Shown piece by piece: positions 1 to 6,845 of a stretch of 14,250 bases of DNA. The notes beneath the pieces were generated by a model. That model was not told the DNA's origin. It was given only the letters and a program-made list of their open reading frames with translations, and did not search any database. This DNA is from an uncultured Clostridia bacterium (GTDB taxonomy: Bacteria; Bacillota; Clostridia; Oscillospirales; Acutalibacteraceae), in NCBI GenBank assembly GCA_905236975.1, contig CAJOQU010000114.1:1-14250 (forward strand), in the 5' to 3' direction. A program made the position numbers and the translations under genes. Every line of letters begins with the position of its first letter. The stretch's first letter is position 1.

Positions 1-120
1 GGGCTTGCGGTGCTGCTGTTTTTCGCCTTCAATAAGTTGGCCGCCCTGATTGTTCGGGCAAGCCGTTCGATTTTGCTGAAAATCAAATCACGTTTCGTAA
101 AAAGGAGGCAGCCGCAATGA
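1..120 (+). CDS. C-terminal end of a small membrane protein, probably DUF1700 family (partial)
   Basis: The frame is open from the first base and ends in TGA at 118-120, giving 39 residues of an interrupted protein. The visible part is a hydrophobic stretch (GLAVLLFFAFNKLAALIV) followed by a basic tail ending KRRQPQ, as expected of a last transmembrane helix with a cytoplasmic end. Its stop overlaps the start of the DUF4097 gene as ATGA, so the two are translationally coupled. In Firmicutes, DUF4097 genes commonly sit after a DUF1700 membrane protein, often with a PadR-type regulator upstream, and DUF1700 proteins end in such a hydrophobic segment. The family call rests mainly on this context; the residues alone are not diagnostic. 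Confidence 0.5.
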   Translation, partial: GLAVLLFFAFNKLAALIVRASRSILLKIKSRFVKRRQPQ

Positions 121-977
121 AAACCGCAAAAAAAATTTGGCTGATCGTCGGTGCGGTCTGCACGGTGTTGGGAATCGGTATCATGTCCGTCACACTTTTT
201 TTCATTCTTCGATCCGGCGGGCTCGAAGCCCTTCAAACGATCGACAGCGATCACGTGCCAAAAGCCGTTACCCTTACCGAGGATTTTGACAGCATTGCCG
301 TTTCCGCAGTCAGTGAAGACATTACGCTTCGACTTTCTGAATCCGGTGAACCGGTCGTGGAATATTTTGAAAGCCGCCTGCTAACCTATGAAATCAAAAT
401 ATCGGACGGCACCCTCAACATTATCGCCGAAGATCAAAGCCACTGGTACGACCACATCGGCGTCTCGTTCGGTGTGCAGAAACACGGCATGGTGATCACC
501 CTGCCTAAAGCGCAATACGACCGTCTTACCGTCCATGAAACATCGGGCGACCTGACCGTCCCCGCGGGGTTCACCTTTTCATCTGCAGAAATTCAAACCG
601 TCAGCGGCGAAGTCAACTGGCGAGCCGCCGTGCGGGATGATTTCAGCGCCTTGACCGTCAGCGGGGACATTTGCCTGCAAAACGCCCTGCCCGGCGCTAT
701 GGTGGAATTAAAAACCACCAGCGGCAACGTTCGTTTTTCAAACGGTGAAGCGCAGCAGGTAACGGTCAAAACGGTCAGCGGGGATGTTGCCTTTGCCGAT
801 TGCGACACACAGCGCGTCAACATCACTTCTGTCAGCGGCGATATTACGGCCGCCTTTGCCACCCCCAAAAGCATAAAAGCATCGAGCGTCAGCGGCGAAA
901 TTCAGGTAAAGGACGACCCCACCGCCTCCTCAACATGCACCGTTACCACCACCAGCGGAGACATTACGATCCATTGA
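117..977 (+). CDS. DUF4097 family beta-strand repeat protein, membrane-anchored
   Basis: 286 residues. A basic N-terminus (KTAKK) precedes one hydrophobic segment at about residues 7-31, which should anchor the protein with its bulk outside the membrane. From residue 141 on there are eight copies of a short motif, [TS]-[VTS]-SG-[DEN]-[VIL], with the SG serines at about 143, 163, 182, 202, 221, 240, 259 and 280. The 19-21 residue period is that of a right-handed beta-helix or solenoid, typical of DUF4097 (putative adhesin) proteins. AGGAGG lies 8 nt before the ATG, and the start overlaps the preceding stop (ATGA). Members usually sit with DUF1700 and PadR genes and are linked by context to envelope stress or antibiotic response, but the biochemical role is unknown. 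It converges on ftsZ and is not part of the dcw operon. Confidence 0.85.
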   Translation: MKTAKKIWLIVGAVCTVLGIGIMSVTLFFILRSGGLEALQTIDSDHVPKAVTLTEDFDSIAVSAVSEDITLRLSESGEPVVEYFESRLLTYEIKISDGTLNIIAEDQSHWYDHIGVSFGVQKHGMVITLPKAQYDRLTVHETSGDLTVPAGFTFSSAEIQTVSGEVNWRAAVRDDFSALTVSGDICLQNALPGAMVELKTTSGNVRFSNGEAQQVTVKTVSGDVAFADCDTQRVNITSVSGDITAAFATPKSIKASSVSGEIQVKDDPTASSTCTVTTTSGDITIH

Positions 978-996
978 AAAATCTCCTTTACAATGA

Positions 997-1034
997 AAAA
1001 CGGCCGCCTCACCAAAAGTTGAGACAGCCGTTTT
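997..1034. terminator. Hairpin terminator between DUF4097 gene and ftsZ, bidirectional
   Basis: Arms AAAACGGC (997-1004) and GCCGTTTT (1027-1034) enclose a second stem CTCA/TGAG (1008-1011/1020-1023) with an 8-nt loop. On the + strand the junction has two C/A mismatches. In RNA from the - strand both become G.U pairs, giving an unbroken 15-bp stem followed by a U run. It lies 20 nt after the DUF4097 stop and also downstream of ftsZ. It can stop both transcripts, and the wobble pairs fit the - strand better. Confidence 0.75.
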
Positions 1035-1117
1035 AGTTTGTCGATACTTGTTTTTTGGATCCCCCTATTTTGCTTTGGCGCTGACCCCCATGGTAAAGGA
1101 TAGCATGTCATGATACC

Positions 1118-1146
1118 AAAAATCCCCGCTGAAAGCGAGGATTTTT
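1118..1146 (-). terminator. Rho-independent terminator of ftsZ
   Basis: AAAAATCC-C-CGCT (1118-1130) pairs with AGCG-A-GGATTTTT (1134-1146) around a 3-nt loop. The single C/A mismatch on the + strand becomes a G.U pair in the - strand RNA, giving a continuous 13-bp stem ending in a U5 tract. It lies 63 nt beyond the ftsZ stop and in the right orientation. It could also work on the + strand, though less well. Confidence 0.8.
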
Positions 1147-1209
1147 AATGAGTAATTTTTGGTTTTTGACAGGTTACTTGCCCGTTTATGCAGAAAGGAA
1201 TGGAAATGA

Positions 1210-2259
1210 TTATTTCTTGAAGAATTCAATCACATCGTCAAACTTTTCGTCATCATCCTGGTTGAAAAGATCACTGATGCCGGTAGTGGAAGATTCCTTT
1301 TTGTCATCCCCAAGGCCGGTGGCAATCACGGTGACACGAATCGTGTCTTCCAGCGTATCGTCAAGCTGAGCACCCCAAATAATGGTTGCATCCGGGTGTG
1401 CCATATCGGAAATGATGGAGGAAGCCAGTTCCACCTCTTCAAGGCCGATATCCGCCGAGCCGGTAATGCTGATGATCACACCGCGGGCATTATCCATGGA
1501 AGTTTCAATCAACGGGCTGCTGACAGCCGTTCTGGCCGCCTGCTCGGCTTTATCACGACCGGTGGCGACGCCTACGCCCATATGTGCATAGCCCGCGTTG
1601 GCCATAATGGATTTCACATCGGCAAAGTCAAGGTTGACAAGTGCGGTGACGTTGATCAGCTCGGAAATGCTTTGCACGCCCTGGCGCAAAACGTCATCAG
1701 CGATATCGAAGGCGTTTTTGAAGGTGATTTTTTGCTCGGAAACGTATTTCAGGCGCTCGTTCGGAATAACCACCAAGCTGTCAACCTGCTCCCGCAGAGC
1801 GGCAATGCCGGCTTCAGCCTGTGTCATGCGCTTTTTCCCTTCAAAAGAAAAGGGCTTCGTTACAATGCCGACCGTTAAAATGCCAAGCTCTCTTGCAATA
1901 GCGGCTACAATGGGGGCTGCGCCCGTACCGGTTCCGCCGCCCATACCGGCGGTGATAAAGATCATATCGGCGCTGCGGATGGCCGCGGCGATTTCATCGC
2001 GCGATTCTTCTGCGGCGGCACGACCGTTATCGGGATTGCCGCCCGCGCCCATTCCGGCGGTGGTTTTATCACCGATTTGAATTTTTTGATTCGCTTTGGA
2101 TTTTAACAGAGCCGCTTTATCGGTGTTGACGGCAATAAACTCCACACCGCGAACGCCGGCATCTACCATGCGGTTGATGGCGTTTCCGCCGCCGCCGCCA
2201 ACGCCGACCACTTTAATTTGGACAATATTTTCTTGTTCTTCTGCAACTTCAAATGGCAT
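1210..2259 (-). CDS. ftsZ: Cell division GTPase FtsZ
   Basis: 349-residue tubulin-like GTPase that polymerises into the cytoplasmic Z ring and recruits the divisome. Visible motifs are the N-terminal nucleotide loop GVGGGGGNA (about 19-27), GMGAGGNP (69-76), the tubulin signature GGGTGTG (107-113), and the catalytic T7 loop NLDFAD (209-214). The globular fold ends near residue 317. What follows is unusually short: about 22 acidic and polar residues, then KFDDVIEFFKK, without the IPxFL-type core usual in the peptide that binds FtsA or SepF. The ATG at 2259 is chosen because GGAGG lies 8 nt upstream; an in-frame TTG at 2265 would sit only 2 nt from it. The gene has its own predicted promoter in the gap after ftsQ and a terminator downstream. 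No ftsA precedes it. Confidence 0.97.
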   Translation of the reverse strand: MPFEVAEEQENIVQIKVVGVGGGGGNAINRMVDAGVRGVEFIAVNTDKAALLKSKANQKIQIGDKTTAGMGAGGNPDNGRAAAEESRDEIAAAIRSADMIFITAGMGGGTGTGAAPIVAAIARELGILTVGIVTKPFSFEGKKRMTQAEAGIAALREQVDSLVVIPNERLKYVSEQKITFKNAFDIADDVLRQGVQSISELINVTALVNLDFADVKSIMANAGYAHMGVGVATGRDKAEQAARTAVSSPLIETSMDNARGVIISITGSADIGLEEVELASSIISDMAHPDATIIWGAQLDDTLEDTIRVTVIATGLGDDKKESSTTGISDLFNQDDDEKFDDVIEFFKK

Positions 2260-2319
2260 TTTCAATTCCTCCGTATTTATGTAGAATGACAGATAGCTCC
2301 AAAATATAATTATATATTG

Positions 2320-2348
2320 ATATTACCATATAATTCTTCGGATTTCAA
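2320..2348 (-). promoter_or_regulatory. Predicted sigma-A promoter of ftsZ
   Basis: On the - strand, -35 TTGAAA (2343-2348), a 17-bp spacer and -10 TAATAT (2320-2325), with TGG just before the -10 matching the TGn extended -10 element. The predicted start is near 2313, giving a leader of about 54 nt before the ATG at 2259. AT-rich DNA with A-tracts lies upstream (2349-2400), as in an UP element. It is the best promoter match in the ftsQ-ftsZ gap. Confidence 0.7.
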
Positions 2349-2356
2349 CACTTTTT

Positions 2357-2372
2357 ATTACATTTCTGTAAT
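2357..2372. repeat. Perfect palindrome ATTACA-N4-TGTAAT upstream of ftsZ promoter
   Basis: Six-base arms with a 4-nt centre, lying 9-24 bp upstream of the -35 box of the predicted ftsZ promoter. The position suits an activator or repressor site. On the + strand the palindrome is followed by a T run and so looks like a weak terminator, but no + strand gene exists here. In such AT-rich DNA a chance palindrome is quite possible. Confidence 0.35.
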
Positions 2373-2424
2373 TTTTTTTATTTTCACGAATTTCGCCCAA
2401 AAAACAGCGGATTTTTTCACGATT

Positions 2425-3216
2425 TTATTCAATGGAACCTTCTACGAAAGTTCCTTCGGTATTGGCGCTTGTCCACATACTCAGGTTGATCCTGCCGGTC
2501 TTTTCAGGCTCAACGGCTTCGATCATAGCGGCCAAATGTTTTACTTTGTTTTCCAGATAATTTGACGTGCCAAGATCCACCAAAAATCGCCCTTCTGTTT
2601 TGACGGTAATGCTCAGATCATCGGTCAGGTCAATGGTATTCCACGTCAGTCCGTTTTGCCCGGCCAGCGACATCAGGCGATCTACCAGTTCACCGGTCTT
2701 TTGGGATTCAAAGGTCACGTCCTCCCCCACTGCAAGTTTTGCGTCATCGGTGATTACGGTCACAAGGTCTTTCGGCGCATCCGGTTGCCTGTCAAGCACA
2801 TGCCCACTTTTGCTGACCAGATAGTAGTCGTTTCCCACGGCATAGGCGGCGTACTCCTCGGCATCGGTCACCACAATGGTCAGCACGCCGGCGATCTCTT
2901 TTTCAAGGCTTGCGCTTTCAATGTAAGGCAGTTGCCGCCGCAGGGCGGCCTCGCACTTTTTTTGCGACGCGGTGAACAGGTTCTCCCCCACCGTGATGCC
3001 GCAGGCGTTCACCACCTGTTTTTCGGTATAGACCCCGCTGCCCGTAACGCGAATTTCTTTGATCGGGAATAACACCGTGAGAGACAATACCACGCCCACG
3101 GCAAGCAAAAGGATCAAAAAAGTGACAAAGCCGATCATCAGGCGTCGTTTTCTGATCCTTCGTTGGCGCAGCATACGCTTGCGGGTAAATTCGTCTGTCG
3201 GTTTGGCCTGTTTCAA
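2425..3216 (-). CDS. ftsQ: Cell division protein FtsQ/DivIB
   Basis: 263-residue bitopic membrane protein of the divisome, which with FtsL and FtsB/DivIC links the ring to septal peptidoglycan synthesis. A strongly basic cytoplasmic tail (about 1-26, with RKRMLRQRRIRKRR) precedes one transmembrane helix (about 27-50). A POTRA domain follows, beginning FPIKEIRVTG and running to about residue 118, then the FtsQ/DivIB beta domain to about 250. The start is taken as TTG at 3216: AAGGA lies 8 nt upstream and the reading frame covers the full basic tail. The only nearby ATG (3224) abuts the Shine-Dalgarno and reads a stop after three codons, that stop overlapping the TTG. The gene begins 14 nt after the murA stop, so it belongs to the main operon. 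Confidence 0.88.
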   Translation of the reverse strand: MKQAKPTDEFTRKRMLRQRRIRKRRLMIGFVTFLILLLAVGVVLSLTVLFPIKEIRVTGSGVYTEKQVVNACGITVGENLFTASQKKCEAALRRQLPYIESASLEKEIAGVLTIVVTDAEEYAAYAVGNDYYLVSKSGHVLDRQPDAPKDLVTVITDDAKLAVGEDVTFESQKTGELVDRLMSLAGQNGLTWNTIDLTDDLSITVKTEGRFLVDLGTSNYLENKVKHLAAMIEAVEPEKTGRINLSMWTSANTEGTFVEGSIE

Positions 3217-3230
3217 ACTATCATTCCTTT

Positions 3231-4484
3231 TTATTGCTCTTGAATATCGGCGCCCAAAGTGCGCAGATTTCCTACTATATCGTCATAACCGCGTTCAATG
3301 TGGTGGATTTCTTTGATTGTGGAAACCCCGTCCGCCGCCAGCGCCGCAATCACCAACGCCGCGCCGCCGCGCAGATCGGTACACGCACAATCGGCGGCTG
3401 AAAGTGCAGGGCGGCCTTCGACCACGGCAATTTTTCCCTGCGTTTTGACCTGTGCTCCAAAGCGTTTTAATTCATCGGTATAGCGAAAGCGATTTTCAAA
3501 AATATTTTCCACAAAAACCGAGGTTCCCTCTGCCAAACAAAGCACCGCCAACGCAATAGGACCGGCGTCGGTCGGAAATCCGGGGTACACCAAGCTTCGC
3601 ACCGTGGGCACCCGACAAAGTCGTTCGGGCGCGGAAACAGTCACGCTTTTGCCCGATATTTCCGTTTCGCAACCGCATTCTTTAAAAAACCAAAGGATCG
3701 AAACCATATGCGGCGGCATCACGTTTTCCAGCGTGATTTTACCGCCCGTAACAGCCGCGCAGGCCATGTAAGTGGCGGCGGCAATGCGGTCGGGAATAAT
3801 GGCATGCTCGGCACCGTGCAGTTTTTCAACGCCGTAGATCTGAATGGTATCCGATCCACTGCCGTAAATGCGCGCGCCCGCGCTGTTTAAAAAATCGGCC
3901 AGGTCGCTGATTTCCGGTTCTTTGGCGGCGTTGTGAATGGTTGTGTTGCCCTTGGCTGTTGCCGCGGCCAAAATAATATTTTCGGTTGCGCCCACGCTCG
4001 GAAAGGTCAAATGAATCTCCGCCCCGTGCAGGCCTTGCTCGGCCGTGCAGTGCAGGTAGCCATGTTCCTCGGTGACCGTAACGCCCATGTGTTTCAACGC
4101 GGACAGGTGCAGATCGATCGGTCTCGGCCCCAACTCGCACCCGCCGGGACTGCTGATGTATGCTTTCCCCATTCGGCCGATTACCGCCCCCAAAAACACC
4201 ACCGACGAGCGCATTTCACGCATTAAATCATCGGGAATCTCGAACGAGGTAATCTCGCGGCTGTCAACCGTAACCGTATTGCCCGTTTTTTCACAGCCGC
4301 AGCCAAGGTTTCGTATAATCTTGACCGAAGTTTCCACATCCGACAAGGTCGGACAGTTATGTATCACACAGCGGTCGCCGCACAACACCGTTGCCGCCAG
4401 AACCGGCAAGACGCTGTTTTTTGCCCCCTGTACGCTGATTTTTCCTGTCAGGCGATTGCCGCCCTTAATAAGTATTTCAGACAT
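3231..4484 (-). CDS. murA: UDP-N-acetylglucosamine 1-carboxyvinyltransferase MurA
   Basis: 417-residue cytosolic enzyme that transfers enolpyruvate from PEP to UDP-GlcNAc, the first committed step of peptidoglycan synthesis and the fosfomycin target. The two-fold EPSP-synthase-like fold is full length. Visible are the Lys22-Asn23 pair in GAKNSVLP, the catalytic loop SPGGCELGPRP with Cys116 (so fosfomycin-sensitive by this residue), and FPTD with the catalytic-site Asp306, followed by FENRF. After Asp306 the sequence reads AGP instead of the common xQ. The ATG at 4484 is preferred over an in-frame GTG at 4517 because GAGAGGG lies 6-7 nt before it and family members start near SEILIKGG. A small hairpin (4505-4521) lies in the gap after murG. 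Firmicutes often carry a second murA elsewhere. Confidence 0.95.
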   Translation of the reverse strand: MSEILIKGGNRLTGKISVQGAKNSVLPVLAATVLCGDRCVIHNCPTLSDVETSVKIIRNLGCGCEKTGNTVTVDSREITSFEIPDDLMREMRSSVVFLGAVIGRMGKAYISSPGGCELGPRPIDLHLSALKHMGVTVTEEHGYLHCTAEQGLHGAEIHLTFPSVGATENIILAAATAKGNTTIHNAAKEPEISDLADFLNSAGARIYGSGSDTIQIYGVEKLHGAEHAIIPDRIAAATYMACAAVTGGKITLENVMPPHMVSILWFFKECGCETEISGKSVTVSAPERLCRVPTVRSLVYPGFPTDAGPIALAVLCLAEGTSVFVENIFENRFRYTDELKRFGAQVKTQGKIAVVEGRPALSAADCACTDLRGGAALVIAALAADGVSTIKEIHHIERGYDDIVGNLRTLGADIQEQ

Positions 4485-4504
4485 TTCCGCACCCTCTCGC
4501 ACCC

Positions 4505-4521
4505 AACTGTTTACCACAGTT
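4505..4521. repeat. Small inverted repeat in the murG-murA gap
   Basis: AACTGT/ACAGTT arms around a 5-nt loop, located just upstream of the murA Shine-Dalgarno (about 4491-4497, read on the - strand). It has no U tract and so is not a terminator. It might slightly affect ribosome access or mRNA stability, or be chance. Confidence 0.3.
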
Positions 4522-4548
4522 CATACTATGCGAAAAAGGTGTTTTTGG

Positions 4549-5661
4549 TCACGCCTCGGTGTATAATTCCATCAAAACGCGATAAATACGGCGGTTTGCA
4601 TCCTGAATGGCGTGTTTTTCCGCCTGGCGAGACATGCTTTCCAGCGTCGGTTTATTTTCAATCAGACGGCTGACCTGATCGATCAACGTCTGCCCGCTCA
4701 GTTCCTTTTCTTCCAACAGCTCGGCGGCGCCGGCTTTTTTCAAAGTCATGGCATTATGGTACTGGTGGTTTTCAGCCACATAGGGCGACGGAATCAAAAT
4801 CGATGGTTTTCCGCAGCAGCAAAGCTCGCTTAACGTGATTGCTCCCGCACGACAGATGACCAAATCGGCCGCCGCCATGCAAACATCCATATCACGAATG
4901 TACTCCCGCACATCGATCATCGGTGACAGCGGCGTATCCTCAAGCGCCTGCATCATAACAGGGTAACCGGTCTCGCCGGCCGCGTGTATATGGTAGAACT
5001 TTTCACTGCCATTGTGCCAGCGAATCAGATCGGTCACCGCCTCGTTAATGCGGCGCGCTCCCAGCGATCCGCCAAAGGACAGAATCACGGGTCTGTCATC
5101 AAAGCCAAGCCTTGCCCTTGCCTCCTGCCGGGTAATACCAAACAGTTCTTTACGAACGGGGTTGCCGGTAATGATCGGAGGATTTTTACAAGTCAGGTAT
5201 TTTTCAGCCTCGGGCATGGCCAGCATCACGCGGGATACCTTGGGCGCCAGCATCTTGGTGGTCACACCCGGAAACGCGTTTTGCTCATGAATGGCGGTTT
5301 TAAAGCCCATCTGCGCCGCCTTACGCAAAACCGGCCCGCTAACATAACCGCCCGTGCCGACCACAAGGTCGGGCGAAATCGAAGTTAAAATCTTTTTTGC
5401 CTCCACCGAAGAAGTCACGGCTTTTCGAGCCGCCACCACATTTTTTGCCATGTTTTTGGGGGTCAGCTTACGCTGAAAGCCCGCCACATCCACGGTATAA
5501 AAATCATATCCCTTTTCAGGCACCAATTTCGCCTCTAACTTTTTAGCGGTACCCACATAAAATATTTCCGCGTCGGGGTGTTGTTCTTTGATATATCCCG
5601 CGACGGCAAGTGCCGGATTGATATGCCCCGCCGTGCCGCCGCCCGCAAATAAGATTTTCAT
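4549..5661 (-). CDS. murG: Lipid II synthase MurG (UDP-GlcNAc transferase)
   Basis: 370-residue GT28-family glycosyltransferase on the inner membrane face that adds GlcNAc to lipid I to form lipid II. The N-terminal domain shows the glycine-rich loop GGGTAGHINP (7-16) with the catalytic-site His13, and HEQNAFPG (125-132). The C-terminal UDP-GlcNAc domain shows GGSLGARRIN (197-206), RAGAITLSE (271-279) and YVAENHQ (294-300). Length is typical. The ATG at 5661 has AGGAG 8 nt upstream and lies 14 nt after the ftsW stop. In many relatives murC or sporulation/division genes lie between murG and murA; here only a 64-nt gap separates them. Confidence 0.97.
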   Translation of the reverse strand: MKILFAGGGTAGHINPALAVAGYIKEQHPDAEIFYVGTAKKLEAKLVPEKGYDFYTVDVAGFQRKLTPKNMAKNVVAARKAVTSSVEAKKILTSISPDLVVGTGGYVSGPVLRKAAQMGFKTAIHEQNAFPGVTTKMLAPKVSRVMLAMPEAEKYLTCKNPPIITGNPVRKELFGITRQEARARLGFDDRPVILSFGGSLGARRINEAVTDLIRWHNGSEKFYHIHAAGETGYPVMMQALEDTPLSPMIDVREYIRDMDVCMAAADLVICRAGAITLSELCCCGKPSILIPSPYVAENHQYHNAMTLKKAGAAELLEEKELSGQTLIDQVSRLIENKPTLESMSRQAEKHAIQDANRRIYRVLMELYTEA

Positions 5662-5675
5662 AACACACTCTCCTG

Positions 5676-6803
5676 TCAGGTCTTTTCAATAGCCGCCCTG
5701 CGCGAAACCGAAAGCACAATGCCCATTTCGGCGAGAAGAATCAGCAGCGAGGTGCCCCCGTAACTGAAAAAGGGCAGGCTGATACCGGTGTTGGGAATGG
5801 TATTGGTCACCACCCAAATATTCAGCATAGCTTGCAGTCCCACTTGAAAGGTCAGCCCCAATGCCAACAGCGAACCGAATTTATCCTGCGCACGCATGGC
5901 AATGGTAAAGCCGCGCCAAACCAGCAAACAAAACAGCAGTATGATGACGACCGCGCCGATGAGTCCCAGTTCCTCACAAACAATGGAAAAAATGAAATCG
6001 TTGTGCGGTTCCGGCAACCACAGGTATTTTTGGCGCGACTGCCCGATTCCCCGACCCAAAACGCCGCCCGAACCAATGGCCAACAGCGACTGAATGGTTT
6101 GAAAGCCCAAACCGATGGGGTCTTTCCACGGGTCAAGCCAGTATTGAATGCGGTCAGAGCCATAGCCGATGGCCGTTACTCCAACCACCAAAAGCCCCGC
6201 GCCCGCGGCGATTCCCCCAAAAATGTAACGTTTGGGCAAACCGGCGACGATCAGCAAAACCACCCCGATGGCAAAAATCAGCAGCGTTGCCGACAGGTGC
6301 GGTTCCAAAATGACCAAAACGCAGGTCAGTCCCAGTACTGCCACCATAAAGGCGATAAATTTTAAGGATTTGATCTGTTTGCCGTTTGCCGCCAACAAGG
6401 AGGCAAACAGTAAAATAATCGAAAATTTTGCAATTTCCGAAGGCTGAAAGTTCACCGGACCCACCACAAACCAGCGTTTAACGTCCATTCCCTTTACCAT
6501 GGGCGGCAAAAGGAGCAGAACGATCAACAGCGCAGTGGAAAGGGCAAACAAAACCCATGCAAATTTGCGCCAAAAGTGATAATCTATTTTAGAAACAACC
6601 AGCATGACCGCCACGCCGATCACGGCAAAAGCGGCTTGACGGGAGATAAATTTATAACTGTTGCCGTAATGCTCGTAAGAATACGCATAGCTTGCCGAAA
6701 AAAGCATAACCAGCCCGATGGTCAGCAAAATCAGTACAAAGGATAAAAAGGTAATGTCGATCTTGCCGGTCACGGCGCTTTTTTTCTTGCTTGGCTTTGC
6801 CAT
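5676..6803 (-). CDS. ftsW: Peptidoglycan polymerase FtsW (SEDS family)
   Basis: 375-residue polytopic protein with about ten hydrophobic helices. SEDS proteins are glycosyltransferases that polymerise lipid II together with a class B PBP; the PBP here lies in the same operon. Visible SEDS landmarks are KRW (109-111), FQPSE (119-123), LDPWKDP (223-229), the periplasmic loop PEPHNDFIF (264-272) with Asp269 at the expected catalytic position, and LPFFSYGGTS (343-352). At 167-171 it reads EPHLS where many family members have a PDLGT-like motif. GGGAGGG lies 6 nt before the ATG. FtsW rather than RodA or SpoVE is inferred from its position between mraY and murG; SpoVE is a close alternative in spore formers. 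Confidence 0.93.
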   Translation of the reverse strand: MAKPSKKKSAVTGKIDITFLSFVLILLTIGLVMLFSASYAYSYEHYGNSYKFISRQAAFAVIGVAVMLVVSKIDYHFWRKFAWVLFALSTALLIVLLLLPPMVKGMDVKRWFVVGPVNFQPSEIAKFSIILLFASLLAANGKQIKSLKFIAFMVAVLGLTCVLVILEPHLSATLLIFAIGVVLLIVAGLPKRYIFGGIAAGAGLLVVGVTAIGYGSDRIQYWLDPWKDPIGLGFQTIQSLLAIGSGGVLGRGIGQSRQKYLWLPEPHNDFIFSIVCEELGLIGAVVIILLFCLLVWRGFTIAMRAQDKFGSLLALGLTFQVGLQAMLNIWVVTNTIPNTGISLPFFSYGGTSLLILLAEMGIVLSVSRRAAIEKT

Positions 6804-6845
6804 GCTTTTCCCTCCCGGAACAAAAATTGATCATGGAATGTGTTT

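Noticed and set aside
902..1111. Small - strand frame of 69 codons across the DUF4097/ftsZ junction
   Set aside because: It runs through a terminator hairpin and antisense into the DUF4097 gene, has no convincing ribosome binding site and no family resemblance.
1396..2080. Two overlapping 160-codon + strand frames opposite ftsZ
   Set aside because: Both are antisense shadows of a highly conserved gene, overlap each other, and encode low-complexity, unfamilied products.
2357..2385. Terminator on the + strand upstream of ftsZ (palindrome plus T run)
   Set aside because: The stem is six mostly A/T pairs and no + strand gene lies upstream that would need it.
4485..4517. GTG start of murA 11 codons upstream
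   Set aside because: The ATG at 4484 has GAGAGGG at proper spacing and fits the family N-terminus; the GTG lacks a clear Shine-Dalgarno.
5832..6365. 177-codon + strand frame opposite ftsW
   Set aside because: The product is rich in Gln, Asn and Arg, as expected from the complement of hydrophobic codons. It has no domain and no separate promoter.
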